64,000 bases of DNA from Botryotinia globosa (taxonomy: Eukaryota > Ascomycota > Leotiomycetes > Helotiales > Sclerotiniaceae), in contig RCSZ01000006.1 of NCBI GenBank assembly GCA_014898425.1, positions 1,984,001 to 2,048,000 on the forward strand, written 5' to 3'. The stretch's first letter is position 1. Every line of letters begins with the position of its first letter. The notes beneath the pieces are model-generated. The model saw nothing but the letters and a program-made list of their open reading frames with translations, was not told where the DNA came from and did not search any database. Below are positions 11,290 through 24,226 of this stretch, in pieces. The position numbers were made by a program, and so were the translations under genes.

Positions 11290-14200
11290 ATGTTCAGGAG
11301 ACTGGTTTGTAGTATTTCAATCCATATCTGATGTTCAATTATTGAAGTTTACAGAATCTCCACGGCGGGATACCCAACCCACTATACCGCCGCAATGTAC
11401 TTCGTGTACCAAGACAGTGGAATCGGAGCCATGAATGTTCACTTGTGAAGTATTATTCATCAGAACTTGTTTCTGAAAAGATACCTCAGTCTCCTACGAA
11501 TGATTGGTTATTTGATATTCCTCCAGAATCCAATTCACCAAACGAACTTGGAGTGCCTCTTCCGCCTAGAGCTGTGTTGTCGAAAGATACAATTGATTGG
11601 GACGCTGTAAACAAAATCTTCATGAAACGCCCGAAATTAGCCAAAAGTGTTATTGGACACGGTGGTTCCGGATTCAGTAAGGTTGCTTTCCTTGCTTCTC
11701 TGGACACGACCATATTGAGTAAAGCACACTGTACTTTTGAATACGAAACCCAGGGTTATGTTGCAACAGACGGTCGGATAATTCTCTCTAAATGCAGTCT
11801 GACTTTTAAACTTCCTGATGAAGCTCCTTTAAATGTCGTTGGGTTATCTACTAAAAAGGTAGGTTCAGTCCTTCAAGTAGATTGGAAAGCTTTACTAACC
11901 AACAGCTTTAGTGGTTAGCCAGAGGAGTTGCACTTTTGAAACTTTTCCCCATGCTTGAAGAAAAACAACTATTAGATAACTTGTTACCCCTCATCTCACC
12001 AAAATGGGTTGCCAAAACAGAAGAAGAGAAGCCCGGTCATAATGTTCAATCCACAGAGACTCAGCCAGTAGTGCCAATCCGCCCAACAGAGACAAAATCA
12101 ATTCCGGATGCCTTGTCAACATCCAAAACAGAACAAGAGAAGCTTGATCATAATATTCAATCCACAAAGACTCAATCAATAAGGCCAATCATATCAACAG
12201 AGATAAAATCAATTCTGGATGCTCTGTCAATATCCAAAGAACCACCAGCAGAACCGAAATTGAAGTCGGCAAAAAAACCGAAGGAGCTCACACCGAATCA
12301 TCTCGTCACTCTTGAAGTGTTTAATTATGCAGCAAAATATCTACATATCCCGGAGTACACTGTCACTTCCCAGACAGTTTCTAAAATAGAACACCCGAGT
12401 AGCCCCGTTATATCAAGAAAGCCTACAACTCCAAAAACAAAGTTTACTGTCACTATATCTTTGCCTGAACATAGTATTCATGCCACCGCAACCAGTTTCA
12501 ATCTCCCGCTCACGGAGGCTATGGCATGTACAGAGTTTAAAGTGCAAGCTGAGAAGCACCATATTTCAAATAGCATACCTTCCGATTCATCAGAAGAGCC
12601 AATCGTTTTAACCACAGCAAACGTGAGAAATTTTATGGATTTCTATAATGACTACAATGACAAATTAGTTATTCAGATAAATCGCGAGGGCGACATTTTC
12701 AAAAGTCAAGCCTTTACCAAGGATTCTAACACTGCTGCTCTTCAAAAACTTGGTCCAGCTATTGAGAGAGGTAGTTCTCGCGACCTTGAAACGCTGACTC
12801 TCCTAGTTGCTGCAGTCACAATAGTCAGGCAAACGCGTCAACTACTCTTGGATTATTCGAAAAACTTGGATGTAAGAACTGGAAAGTATGTGGGCAAAGC
12901 TCTTCCTATGGAGCTTACACTACATCAGACTAGTCTGGAGTTAATGCAACGCATGGTAGATACCACCACGAAACTAAACTTATCAACACTACCTACTGTT
13001 GAATGTAAGGACCATGATGTCCCTCCCTTGGTGGATTACGACAAAATTCGTTTTGTGTATTCTTATGACTGGAAAGTTAAAGAACGTTCCCGCAATTTAT
13101 GGGAGTGGTCTTCTCAACGTTCGCACCAACAGAAATACTCGAAGTGGTCTTCTCAACGTTCGCACCAACAGAAATACTCGAAGCTACTCCCTTTAAACCA
13201 GAATTCGTCTGAAGTATTGAATCACGTTGAAAACAATCAATTTTCTATTTTAATCGGGAAAACTGGGAGTGGAAAGACGACTCAATTGTCTCAAATCATT
13301 CTGGATGAATATATCCGTACAAAACGTGGTGGAGAGTGTAGGGTCATTTGTACGCAACCGCGAAGGATGGCCGCAAAATCAGTGGCAGAACGTGTTGCTC
13401 AAGAACGTGGTCAAATGCTTGGTGACCAAGTCGGTTACAAGGTAGGTTTTGATACTGAACTCCCCAACCCTCGCGGAAGCATCACGTATTGTACCACAGG
13501 AATCATCTTACAACAGTTAATACACCATCCCGATACTCTACTACACGAAATATCACATCTTATTATTGATGAAGTACATGAGAGAGATCTGGATATCGAC
13601 TTTCTCTTGACAATGGTTAAAAAGCTTGTGAAAGAGAGAATTGAAGTTGGGAAGCCTACGCCAAAAGTGTGCTTGATGAGTGCTACCGCCGACGCCGAGA
13701 TGCTTCAGGAATATTTCGCTTTCAAAACTGAAACCCGGGAGATTGCCTGCCCAGTCCTGCATGTAGAGGGTCGAGCTTTCCCTGTCGAAAAATATTTTCT
13801 CGAGAATATAATGGATATTTTCAGAGAAACATATCCAACAAATCATGTTATCTGGGATCTCCTTGACTCGGACAGGAATAAAGCTTATTTGAAAAGTGAA
13901 GGGCGGATCAAGAAGACAGATTTGGTTATGGACATTGAGAATGAACAGCCTAAATCGGTTATCAAATGGGACAGCCATGACGATGATCCCGATAGTCTAC
14001 AGAAGCAGATATCAATGGACACTTTGGAGGGGCAAGTGCCCATTGATCTGGCTGCTATTTTGATTGCGCACATAGCGAGTACCACAGAAGATGGCGCAAT
14101 ACTACTTTTCCTGCCAGGCATACAAAGCATCAATGTCATTGAAAAAAATCTCAAGACGCAAGACTATTTTAATATAAACTTCAATGACGAAAATAAGTTC

Positions 14201-16251
14201 AAGATTTTGAAATTACACTCCTCTACTGCAGATAGACATCAGGAGGTCTTCGAGCCAGTCTCTCCAGGTTGTCGAAAGATCATTTTAGCCACAAATGTTG
14301 CTGAAACATCAATCACTATCGACGATATTCAATATGTTGTGGATACTGGAAAACACAAGGAAGACAATTTTCATCAAATGTTACGAATTTGGTCATTGTC
14401 TTGTAAATGGGTTAGCAAGTCAAGTGTGAAACAGAGATCAGGTCGAGCAGGCCGTGTTCAAAACGGCAATTATTATGGTCTCTTTTCGTGAGTCATTCCT
14501 TCAACTCCATTCACATTTTAATATTGACATGAAGCAGAAAACGACGCTATGATTCCTTTAGAATAAGTCCGCGCCCAGGAATGAGTCGCGTCGATTTGCA
14601 AAGCACCTGTCTCGCAGTTAAAATCCTGGGTTACAATGAACCTATTCAGGATTTCTTAGCGAGCGCTCCAGAGCCTCCGTCACCAAAAGCAATACAGTCA
14701 AGCATCGAGGGTCTTCAAACACTTGGAGCGCTCACCTCGACGGAAAAAATTACTCCTTTGGGCCGAATAGTTGGAATGCTCCCGCTGAGGCCCACACTGG
14801 GCAAAATGGTAATTCTCGGAATCATTTTTCGTTGTCTAGACTCTATGATAATTCTAGCAGCATTTGACAACATAATATTGCATGTGCGTCCAATGGATAT
14901 GGAAGAAGAATCTGATGCGGCAATGAGAGGATTTGCAAGGTCATCCAAAAGCGATCATGTGGCCATGCTCAACGCTTTCCGTGCGCTTCGCCAATTGGAA
15001 GAAGTTGATGGTCGCGAAGTCATGACCTCGTTTGCGTACCAGAAATTTCTTAGTGTGGCAAGTTATGACACAGTGAAGCGAAACATTGGTTTAATCCAAC
15101 AAGCGCTTCGCAGAAATGGTTTGGTGCTAAACCAAGAGACTCAAGGCGTGGCCGGACTTGGTGAAAAGTATGGCGGAGAGATACTGAATGAAAACTCAGA
15201 TCAGGATGAATTAATCAGAGCACTTCTTGTACAGGGTTTGTATCCACACATTGGTACATGGAATAATTACGAAACCAAATATCAAATTGTCGCCAACGAG
15301 AAAGTACTCATCGGCGTACACCCTTCTTCTATCAATCACCCTTTGAAGCGACCCAACTTGAAAGTTGAAGGTATTGCATCGCCATCAAAAGGCAATGCCC
15401 AGTTGTTGTCTTTTGATAAGCTCACTCTCCTAAGCAATAAAAAGCTTGTTATGCAACGTACAACTGCTGTAACACCTTTTATGGTATCTTTGTTTAGCGG
15501 GACGCTGAATCGAAGTGCAGATAATGCAGATCAAGTCGAAGTGGATAACTGGCTTCCATTCGATGTGCAGAGCACAGACAAACTAAGAGGTTCAGAGGGC
15601 GCCGCCGGGCAGACCCTCGTACGTTTCAATAAGGCATTGCGACAGCTAGAGAATATTTCTTTCAACGATTTGGCCAACGGCGAATACCATGTAGACAATA
15701 AATTATCACATGATTTCGCAAAAGCTTTGAAGGGAATGTTAATTACGGAACAAGATGTCGATAGACTTGTGGAAGAGAATGAACTCGACCTTGCTATGAA
15801 CCTACGCAAGTTTTGGAATCGAACCGAATCGCCACTTGATAACACAACACCAAAAGAACCCAAGGAGATCGTATCAAGGTTTTCACTACTTGAAGAAACA
15901 CAACAGGATGAAGATTCTTACGGGTCTTTTTTGGAAGTGGTTGAAAGCGCCTTGGAAGGACCTATCACAACTGAACTTTACTCGGAAGCAGCATCTTCCT
16001 CATTACAAGCCGAGTCACAGCCTATCACTGGAAACATGGTCACTAAAGAAAGTGATGATGTTGAATCAGAGGATTCTGAAAACTCTATTCCTTCGAAGTA
16101 CATGCCTAGATCTAAATCTCTGAACCGACGTCGAAGTACTGGAAATGCGCCTCCGGAAGACCGGCTCAGTAGCCCGAAACCCCCTCCTGAGAAGAAACCT
16201 AAAGATAAAAAAACCAATCACTTATTGCACGACATATTTAAAGGATTATGA
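11290..16251 (+). CDS. DEAH/RHA-type RNA helicase, probably mitochondrial
   Basis: Four exons, 11290-11304, 11355-11858, 11912-14487 and 14538-16251, give 1602 residues. The start is the tiny exon ATGTTCAGGAGACTG, spliced in frame. All superfamily-2 DExH motifs are visible: I GKTGSGKTTQ (about residue 622), Ia QPRRMAAKS, II DEVH (about 726), III SAT (about 763), V ATNVAETS (about 966) and VI QRSGRAGR (about 1014), followed by HA2/winged-helix and OB-fold regions. Family members unwind RNA in an ATP-dependent manner (DHX29/DHX36/DHX57 relatives). The N-terminus is rich in Arg and lacks acids for about 40 residues (FRRLNLHGG, LYRRNVLRVPRQW), as in mitochondrial presequences; this location is inferred. 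Residues about 195-275 hold two diverged 35-40-residue repeats, and 13106-13183 encodes an exact 13-residue duplication just before the helicase core. The C-terminus is basic and Ser/Pro-rich. Confidence 0.93.
13106..13183 (+). repeat. Exact 39-bp coding tandem duplication in the helicase gene
   Basis: Two adjacent identical 39-bp units (13106-13144 and 13145-13183) each encode WSSQRSHQQKYSK. The frame is kept. They lie about 25 residues upstream of helicase motif I, in the linker that enters RecA domain 1. Complete identity suggests a recent duplication. Confidence 0.95.
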
Positions 16252-18965
16252 AACTCATATCCGCGAAAGTAGAGAGACTTCCCACAATCTATCTCAATAA
16301 TTCCGCTTTTGATCATCTCAAACAGCCCCTTTATCAAGAATGAAAATACAGAATGTTACTCCCGAAAATCATGAACAGTACTTCTACGACTGCTTTTGGT
16401 GTTATCGGACGCGGTCCATGCCGATATTGAAGAACTGGTGAATCATCTCCGAATAATTCAAGTAGTATTCCTACAGCCGCTCTCAATATTTCTTATCATG
16501 ATTGCAGCTTCCCCGAAGATCAAAACATTGAAATAAACCCCGAGTGTCTTCCCTTGGATGAAAACATCGCACAAGATTCTCCAAAAAAATACAGCCAGGC
16601 ATTAGAGACATCTTCCAAGAATTCCAGAATCTCTCTCATGAATCATTGCAAACACAATCCACCGTTCCTCAACCCATCAATCTACATAAATTTCTCCGTC
16701 TCTCTCCCACACCATTCCACAAACCTAGCTGAAATCCCAGATTCTCCCACAATCAAAGACTTGATTCCTTCAGGAAGACTACCAAATTTTCCCGAAAGAA
16801 ATATATAAGCCCCACTCTTCCCAGATATCAATTCGGGGAAAAGTGCGCCCATAACTCAGTATATGCCCTGTAAATCAATGAGTACACTATAAAGTTATCC
16901 TATGACCTTGGATATGACCATGCGCATAATCAGTTGCATCCAGATGAAGTAGCGTGATACAACATGCAATGTGATGATGGAAGTTGGGAGACTAGTTGGA
17001 CGGAGAAGTACACATCTGATGGATGAAAATTGGGAATCATGCAGTAAGTGACTACTGCGATGGCAGTTACGGCATGGTTATTGAGAACGATGTCGTCAAG
17101 TTCAATACTGAAGCACCAGGATATTATAAGAAGACTTGAACCTAAACACAGCTGTATAGGATATAAAGAGGCGATCCACAATTGAGTTGTGAAATGATGG
17201 TATATATCTGCCGTTGTAGAAAAGAGTGTGCGCTAATTGGAGCTTATGAGAATACAATGAAGAGTAATGAATATCAAAAGTACCGGTAGATAGATAAACA
17301 ATGTGATGATTGCACTATCAAATGTATGAAAAGGAAAACGAATCACGTGATATAAAGACATGAATCAATCCATTAACAGACAGAATTCATCAACGATTTT
17401 TCAAACACCATCTAAAAAAGGCCGGGAATACAATCTGGGAATGGTTCTTATTCCCAGCTTCTTAAACATGCCATCAATTTCAACGATTTGAGGTTGGTGT
17501 TTGGAAAATGGGTGAAATATTAGGGACAAAAAATTAGATGTGCAACAAAACTTTTTGGAGGGTGAGCCACGTGATTTATGACTAAGACGGTCAGGTAGGC
17601 TGGTGGGGTGACATCATAGATGTCCACGGGTAGAAATGTGATATGTGATGGATGGCGAATAGTAAATGAAGAGGAATAGATAGAGAGAAGCTCTGTATAG
17701 CAGAATCATATTCAGTATTCTCAAATGAACAAATGGATTCGATACTTTCTAATATCACGATTGATTGATTGATTGATCTAGATATCTATAATAGTCACGT
17801 GTCGTTATATAATTTGGAATTGCAATAGAATGGATACCGTAACGCACCTCCTGCTACTCACTCATTCTTCACTGGACGAGGCTTTATCATATTAATGAAC
17901 CTGCTCAACGCAAACGCAAACGCTTAAGCTTAAACTCATCACAACCCCATAAACGTGTGATCGACATCCATCTCGCTCTGAGTCCTGAGTCCTGATCCCG
18001 GGGTACAAAAGGCAATCATGATGTCAGTGCTTTCTCCGATACTCTGTATCCATATGTGATTGTAAGATTGCAATGTGATTGTGGCTTAGGTAGTCCAGAA
18101 TCCTCCACCCAAGCTGTTTTCAGCTGTGCAAGAAAGGCGAAGCAGGTCGTTACGAAGGCGCCATCACAAAGTCTGGAGATGCATGCATGCATGCGCCAAT
18201 GAGATGAGGGATGTGCAATCATATGTGTTGCTGCGCCGAGTTTGTACTTTGTAAGATGTGCCCAGGTGAGGAATCCGAATATCCGGTTGGGAATGGGAGG
18301 GTTGTTTGGTGTGTGGAGAGGAATGATGTGGAATTTATAGAATCTATGGAATTTATAGAATTTATGGAATTTATAGAATTTATAGAATTTATAGAATTTA
18401 TAGAATTTATAGAATTTATAGAATTTATAGAATTTATAGAATTTATGAGAGCACAATAACTGCGTCAAAATACTACTATATACGCGAACTTTACCGTATT
18501 ATCTATCTAGCTAGGCACATTTTGATGTAAAAACCCGCGTCCCAAGCTCCGAGCTCGTAACTAGGGTGTGTGTGCAGAGTGAAGTTTGAATAAAGAAAAT
18601 GGGCGTGGCAGATTGTAGATCCATACACTATCATACACACTATTAACCAAGAAAAGGTTGGATGCCATGCTTTTTTTTGCGCAGAGTGCCAGGTACTGGG
18701 TTTGAAGAGAGGTACCAGTTGATGGAGGATAACTTATAAGACGGGAACCTTGGAGAAGTTGGATTTGTATTTGGTATTTGGTATTCACCTCTTCCGATAC
18801 TTTTTACTTCTTGAATGTTGGTTTCTTTGTTCATTTCTTCCACAACTTGTCAACACAACAACAACAACAACTATATTTCATACCATTCTCGATATCCTGC
18901 GGAATATTCGATACCATTCAACAACAATTCTAGAAAGAAAAGAATATTAAAGAAAGATTAACATT
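16252..18965. other. Long intergenic region with minisatellite
   Basis: No supported gene in 2.7 kb. Short frames at 16554-16808 and 16930-17181 have no family features. Notable small structures are GATT repeats near 17760-17776, a TGCA repeat near 18180-18193, and the 9-bp minisatellite listed separately. The final 200 bases are the promoter and leader of the RCR-type gene (CAACAACAACAAC at 18858-18872 close to its start). Confidence 0.5.
18330..18447. repeat. 9-bp minisatellite (GAATTTATA)n
   Basis: About a dozen head-to-tail units of GAATTTATA with a few variants (GAATCTATG, GAATTTATG) at the left edge. Because 9 is a multiple of three it creates long artificial open frames on both strands (FIEFIE and YKFYKF repeats), which should not be read as genes. 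Confidence 0.93.
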
Positions 18966-19519
18966 ATGGGTGTTCTTCCAATTGATACTCGTGAAGCTCT
19001 TCATTTGAATGAGCTCACGTCGAGAGCTACATGTTATCGCAATGGTTATGGGTTCGTATTCTCTCATTGTTTACTACTTCCTTTTGATTCATCATTTCAA
19101 TCAGAATCTAACTCCCATTCCAGTTATTACAGATGTAATTCCGCCTGGAATCGCTTTGGAAGATGGATCCTCGCTGGTGTATTGATATTCGTCGGTCTCA
19201 TATTACTTTTCGCCATCATGTAAGTATTATCTTTATTCTCTTCCTCTCTCCACAATCCAAACCTAACAACTCCAGGTGCATCTCCAAACGTCGTCGTCGC
19301 CGCAACCAAATCAGCTCCACAAACCAACCCATGGCATACACCCAACCCGCGGCCACCTACGGCCAAGCACCCGCCAGCTACAATTACTCACAGCCGCAAC
19401 AATCGTATGCGCCGCCTGCGGGTGCACCACCCACGTATGGTGGTGCGCATCAGGGTGCGAATGCGGATTACTATGGGACGAGTGGGGTGACGCAGCCGGC
19501 GAATACTTATGCGAAGTAG
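18966..19519 (+). CDS. RCR-type single-pass membrane protein with PY motif
   Basis: Three exons (18966-19051, 19124-19219, 19276-19519) give 141 residues. After a short N-terminal part comes CNSAWNRFGRW and one membrane helix (about residues 43-62, ILAGVLIFVGLILLFAIM), then CISKRRRRRN, a strong positive-inside anchor. The cytosolic tail is rich in Gln, Pro, Ala and Tyr and contains PPTY, the PPxY type recognised by WW-domain ubiquitin ligases of the Rsp5 family. This layout matches the RCR (resistance to Congo red) family, whose yeast members act in the endomembrane system, affecting chitin deposition and ubiquitin-dependent trafficking of plasma-membrane proteins. Family assignment comes from architecture; the exact role here is unknown. 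Confidence 0.82.
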
Positions 19520-20080
19520 AGGGTTGTGATGGAGGATGGGAGAGGAGAGGATAGGATTAAATGATACCTGTGAGGCGATAGCGGGGAGATGCACTGCGTA
19601 CATATTGGTATGAGTGATACGATTGATACAACTGCGAATGCGAATGCAAATGCTGGATAATGATTAATGGATAATATGTTGGAGTTAACGCTGGTTTCTG
19701 GATGGATGGATGGATGGATGGATGGAAGGGATATGGATTTATGGGGTTTCAATGACAATTCATTCATTCATTCTACTTATGTATCTGTGATGCTATATGG
19801 AACTCTATCATTGTGAAGATCTATCTCTGTGATATTGAGACGATACGGTACGCAATACACTCACTCCATAGCTTCTCCCAGCATAAGGCCGTGTAAGCTA
19901 GGTATGGACTTTCATACCTTTCCAAATTCTAACCGAAACCCACGAAATGGATAATACAAATAAATCAACCCAATCTAATTCCTTCTCCCGACGTCTTCTA
20001 TGATTGATACTGTCTAGTATACTGCGATATAACTCTCCTACATTAACTAGATCCTTGAATTTAACTACCTACTTTAAAGT

Positions 20081-20180
20081 ACCTCAATCCCTCAATCCCT
20101 CAATCCCTCAATCCCTCAATCCCTCAATCCCTCAATCCCTCAATCCCTCAATCCCTCAATCCCTCAATACCTCAATACCT
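20081..20180. repeat. 8-bp minisatellite (CCCTCAAT)n
   Basis: About a dozen head-to-tail copies of CCTCAATC with one substitution (CCTCAATA) in the last two units. The unit length is not a multiple of three and there are no unique spacers, so it is neither coding nor a CRISPR array. Confidence 0.95.
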
Positions 20181-20424
20181 ACGCATCTAGTGCCACTCTC
20201 CTCTCATATTTCCTCAAACCTTGCCCGTGGACCCTCTAGGTGATGAAAAAGTACCTAGTAGGTATGGTTTGATAGACACAGCCACAATCACTTCAGGGAT
20301 CGGGTCTGGGCATTGTGGAGCTGGAGTGTGTGAGTGAGTGACATCCTAATTGGGTGGGTACCTCTACCGACCGGTAGATATTCTTCTTCTTGTGCGACGT
20401 TGGAAAGAAAAACCGACATTGATA

Positions 20425-20551
20425 CTCGTGCTGTCAGAAAGTATACAAATTCAACACTCCATCTAAACATGGGCCACCAATCATCTTGTATTTTACCACT
20501 TTATAAGGATATATCTGTGAATGGAGTGTGGCATACTTTCTGACCGCACGA
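20425..20551. mobile_element. MITE-like element, copy 1 of a family
   Basis: The left end CTCGTGCTGTCAGAAAGTAT and the right end (inverse complement TCGTGCGGTCAGAAAGTATG) form an imperfect terminal inverted repeat around a core of about 80 bp. The left end follows a TA dinucleotide. A second inverted pair (ACACTCCAT / ATGGAGTGT) lies just inside the ends. The same terminal sequence bounds the element at 54314-54434. Size, lack of coding capacity and TA context suggest a non-autonomous Tc1/mariner-type element; the right end is slightly scrambled (extra CTCACGAGT). Confidence 0.7.
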
Positions 20552-21782
20552 CTCACGAGTGATATCAACGGCGGCGTCAAATGGAGTGTTAATTGTGGGG
20601 TTGGTTATTGGGTTTGATGTTTACTCTTTCTTCCCTCTCCCAGTTTCGAAATTCAAAGGAATCAATTGATCTACACGACACAACCAACACAAAGTTCCTC
20701 AGGTCTTATAAGTTACAAGGGAACTTTCATTTGGTGCCGGTGCCTCGAGCTAAGAAATCGAGATGAAAACGTTTGTGCATATTTGGTTTTTGATTTCTTT
20801 AATGGTGCGAGATTTGCTTTAATGAAAATACTACCTTGTGGCATTTGGTCGTATTTTGCGGGAGTGTTGCGGGAGTGTTGCGGGAGTGTTGGTGGTTGTT
20901 GTTGTTGCCGCTTTTTTGGTAAAGTAGATGTGGAGAGAAGTTTTTGGTGTGAGTGGGTGTTTGTTGTGTTTCGATGGCTGTGCTTGTTTTTATCAGATTT
21001 AGTTTCTCTTGCAGGTATTTGTTGAGTGAGCGATGCTCAGAGTCCAGACTTCCAGGGAGTATTCAATATGTCTTGTTTGGGTTCTCAGATTTCATTCTTC
21101 ACACCGAGTTTGTTGGAAGTCTACTGGATTTTCCTACTTCTTTCTATCAATTTCCTCACAACAATTGGCAGCTCATTCCCAGAAAAAAAGCCTGGAAATT
21201 GGCTTTGCGTCCTAAGACACCTCGGCGGCATGGACGGGTAGAGTGTCCGGGAATGTATGGGTTGTTTTGAGAGCGTTTACAATGCGGGAATTTGAAAAGG
21301 ACCTGTCATGCTTTTGAAGTGCGTACCCGTCCATTTCAAAAATTCTTCCGGCCAGTGCCGATCACCAATCTGTTGATGATTTATTAGTTGACATGTTAAG
21401 ACTCTCTATACATACCAATGGGGGGGCATCTTTCATGGAGGCTTGTAAAAAGCATGGAATAAAAACCTGCAGTATACACCGACGGGAGTCATTGCACACC
21501 GGTAGTCTGGTAAAGCAAATCTCTTATGCGTTTGCTACCAAAAGTATGTAGATATCCGTAGAGTGCAAAGTATCCGAAGCATGTCTCATCACTCAGCCAT
21601 ACTCTCTATCAAATTGACAGGATTGCAAATGGGGGAGTGTAGGCATTTCTATTAGGATCTATATTGGTGCTTATAATGCCATTTTCACTCTGATATCGTT
21701 TCACTATTTGAAGTTCATTCTCAAATTTCGTGGTTGAGCATTAAATTTTTGTATCTTCCTCAATTTACTCGAAAATCTATAA

Positions 21783-23533
21783 AATATATCGACTTCATTT
21801 TATACTCCATTGAAAGAGAAGGAAACACGAGTTCTCGAGATATTACCATCCGAAAATTTCTCCGAGATTATCAACACTACCTGCCGTATTATCTCCCAGG
21901 CATCTGATACTTCTTCTGAGGCCTATGTTGCATTGTCCTACACATGGGGAAAACCGAACGGTACTTCCTACATCTGCGTCAATGGTCAAAAACATAAACT
22001 CACTCCCAATTTAGAGTCAGCTTTACGGCACCTAAGAGACGACAAGAACAAGATTGTTATTTGGGTGGATACTGTTTGTATCAATCAGAGTGACATACCC
22101 GAGAGAGATATCCAACTACAAATGATGGCGGACGTCTACAAGAAAGCCAAAATGGGGGTTTCGTGGTTAGGGGAGAAGTCTGATGATAGCTCGCTGGCGT
22201 TCAGAATGATCCAAAGATGGGCTTCATTTTTGACGGATCCGCAGTCAGAAGGATGTCCATGCGCATTTCTCGAAGACAAACTGCAAGATGAGATTTTTAT
22301 GCCAAGATCTGTTACCGCTCTTAAAAACATGTTGCAAAGACCATATTGGAAGCGAGTCTGGATACAACAAGAAGTTGCCCTGCCCCCCATAGTTACGATG
22401 TAATATGGGCATGAACTTCTACCATTCAGTGTGGTGGGTGATTTCGGTCGCACAATGCTACATTTCTTACAATATGACGAGCAAGAATGCTGGCGTAGCT
22501 CTGATCTTGACTTGATGCCCACGGTAGTGGAGACTGTACCATTAATCCAATTGGACTTTTACCGAATGTCTGAATCGGTTGACTACGAGAGAGACGAAAC
22601 TCCAAACTTACTGCATTATCTGTACTTATCTATAATTCTCGAAAGCACTGATCCGCGGGATCGCATATATGCACTTCTCGGACTCCCTCATTTCGAAAAG
22701 TATCAATCGGTTTTTCGCCCAAGCTATACCAAGTCAACTTCACAAGTGTTTTCTGAAGCCGCCCGTATCATGATTGAGGAGGAGAAAAGCCTGGTGCCTA
22801 TAGCTGTCGCTTGCAGATTATACTGCACGGATATTTCACTGCCATCTTGGGTGCCTGACTGGGCAGCTCTTAGAGACAGATCCGTCCCTCTTAACAGACT
22901 TGGGGGGGAATTCTTGATCCTGTAGCTAACATATCTGATTTCGTCAGTTTCTCAGTGGATGGCCAGATACTATTAGTCACTGTTATTCTGTGCGATAAGG
23001 TGTCTTGCTTGATAGATTCTACAGTACCTTGGTTCGAGAATAATTTGTTACTCAATGGTCTCACGTATCTGGAGGCCTTATTTCGTATCTGGATGGCATT
23101 GGATATCGATACCTCGCTTGATTCTTATCGGAGAGAAAACGAACTAAGGTTCATCTCGAAGGTGCATTTATTTCTAAGAATGATAGAAGAGAGGTATCGC
23201 AAAAGTGTATGCAGGAGCATGTTCGGTTATGATCTCCAAGAGATTATCAGAATAGGCGATGAGTCAGCCACTCATGAGAATCTACAATTCAATGAAAGAT
23301 TGATACCAGACTTTATTGGCCAAGTATTCTTCCAAACGAAAAATGGAACACTAGGATTGAGGCCCTTTGGTATGGTCCCAGGAGATGAAATCTATCATTT
23401 GAAAGAACATAATGAAGATTTCATATTGCGAAAAGCTGGAAATTATTACCGTGTAATCGGGGATACACGAATTGTCCGGGCAGAACTTCCTCCATATTCT
23501 GATGGTGGTTATGAAACCATCGAGATTCACTGA
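21783..23533 (+). pseudogene. HET-domain (heterokaryon incompatibility) protein, disrupted
   Basis: The frame opens just after TAA 21780-21782 and has no ATG before FYTPLKEKETRVLEILPSEN, the usual FxYxPL entry of HET proteins. Further HET signatures follow in order: YVALSYTWG, the WVDTVCINQSD block, ERDIQLQMMADVYKKA and YWKRVWIQQE. The frame is cut by an in-frame TAA at 22401-22403 (between IVTM and YGHELLP), resumes in the same frame through DPRDRIYALLGL, and then shifts by one base at a run of seven G (22902-22908), after which DPVANISDFVSFSVDGQI continues to a stop at 23533. The C-terminal part has GMVPGDEIYHLKEHNEDFIL and YYRVIGDTRI, as in the family. HET proteins trigger cell death on non-self fusion. 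One nonsense codon, one frameshift and no start codon make this copy very probably inactive. Confidence 0.85.
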
Positions 23534-24226
23534 ATTCTGCTGTAAATCGGATGACACCGCTTCATTAGTTGGTGAAATACTTGGTCTCTATCCTGGAAAG
23601 TCAATGGGAGATTTCTAGTACCATCCGGTGCTGTCGATGAATATGCAGATGTGTCCCACCATTTTTCTGTCATGCAGGAAAGGAGTTATGATTTTGCAGA
23701 GGCTTCTTTGGTTGGTTTCGGGACGAGAATACGTGATATATTTCAATCGAGCTCGGTTGGGTTATTGTCAGATGGGGTAGTTCATCTTGATACTGGCGTT
23801 TTGTTTTTGATACCTACCTACGACATTACATGTGTTGATGACTTTCTGCATTTGATGCGTATACTTTTGCGTTTCGTTTGCGTTTTTCTAGGATCTTTTT
23901 GTTTTCCTTTTATCTTTGTGCTGAATAGGGGCCTGTAGAGTAGGTGTATTGGTACTGGATGTTTGAGTTCATGAAATTTTATTGGTGGCATGATAGTGGA
24001 TGGGTTGTTTATTGGCGTTGAAGTGACGAGGGAAGATGTATATATGAGATCATTTCGATTCTCAAAGATTGAGGTTTTAGGATATAGTCAGTCTCAAAAC
24101 AAGTGTCCTATGATTTATGATTGATACAAAAATAATCACATCTCACTACATATCTATCCCACTCCGCTCATTTCTCCGTTTCTGCTTTTTTCATCCCCCT
24201 CCTCCGCTCTCCTCTCCCATCCCATC
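23534..24226. other. Intergenic region between pseudogenes
   Basis: No gene is supported. The frame at 23651-23938 shows no family feature. Composition becomes pyrimidine-rich near 24180-24340, partly inside the GH3 relic that follows. Confidence 0.45.

Larger units (their letters stand above)
19520..21782. other. Intergenic region with simple repeats and a MITE
   Basis: No supported gene. Holds (GGAT)n at 19701-19726, an 8-bp minisatellite at 20081-20180, a MITE-like element at 20425-20551, and three GCGGGAGTGTT units near 20858-20890. Overlapping frames from 20666 to 21270 have no recognisable features. Confidence 0.5.

Noticed and set aside
18016..18468. 150-codon minus-strand frame with Tyr-Lys-Phe repeats and its plus-strand mirror
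   Set aside because: Produced by the 9-bp minisatellite; the flanking parts have no family features.
20081..20180. Possible CRISPR or telomere-like array
   Set aside because: It is a plain 8-bp minisatellite without spacers; the unit is not a known telomere repeat.
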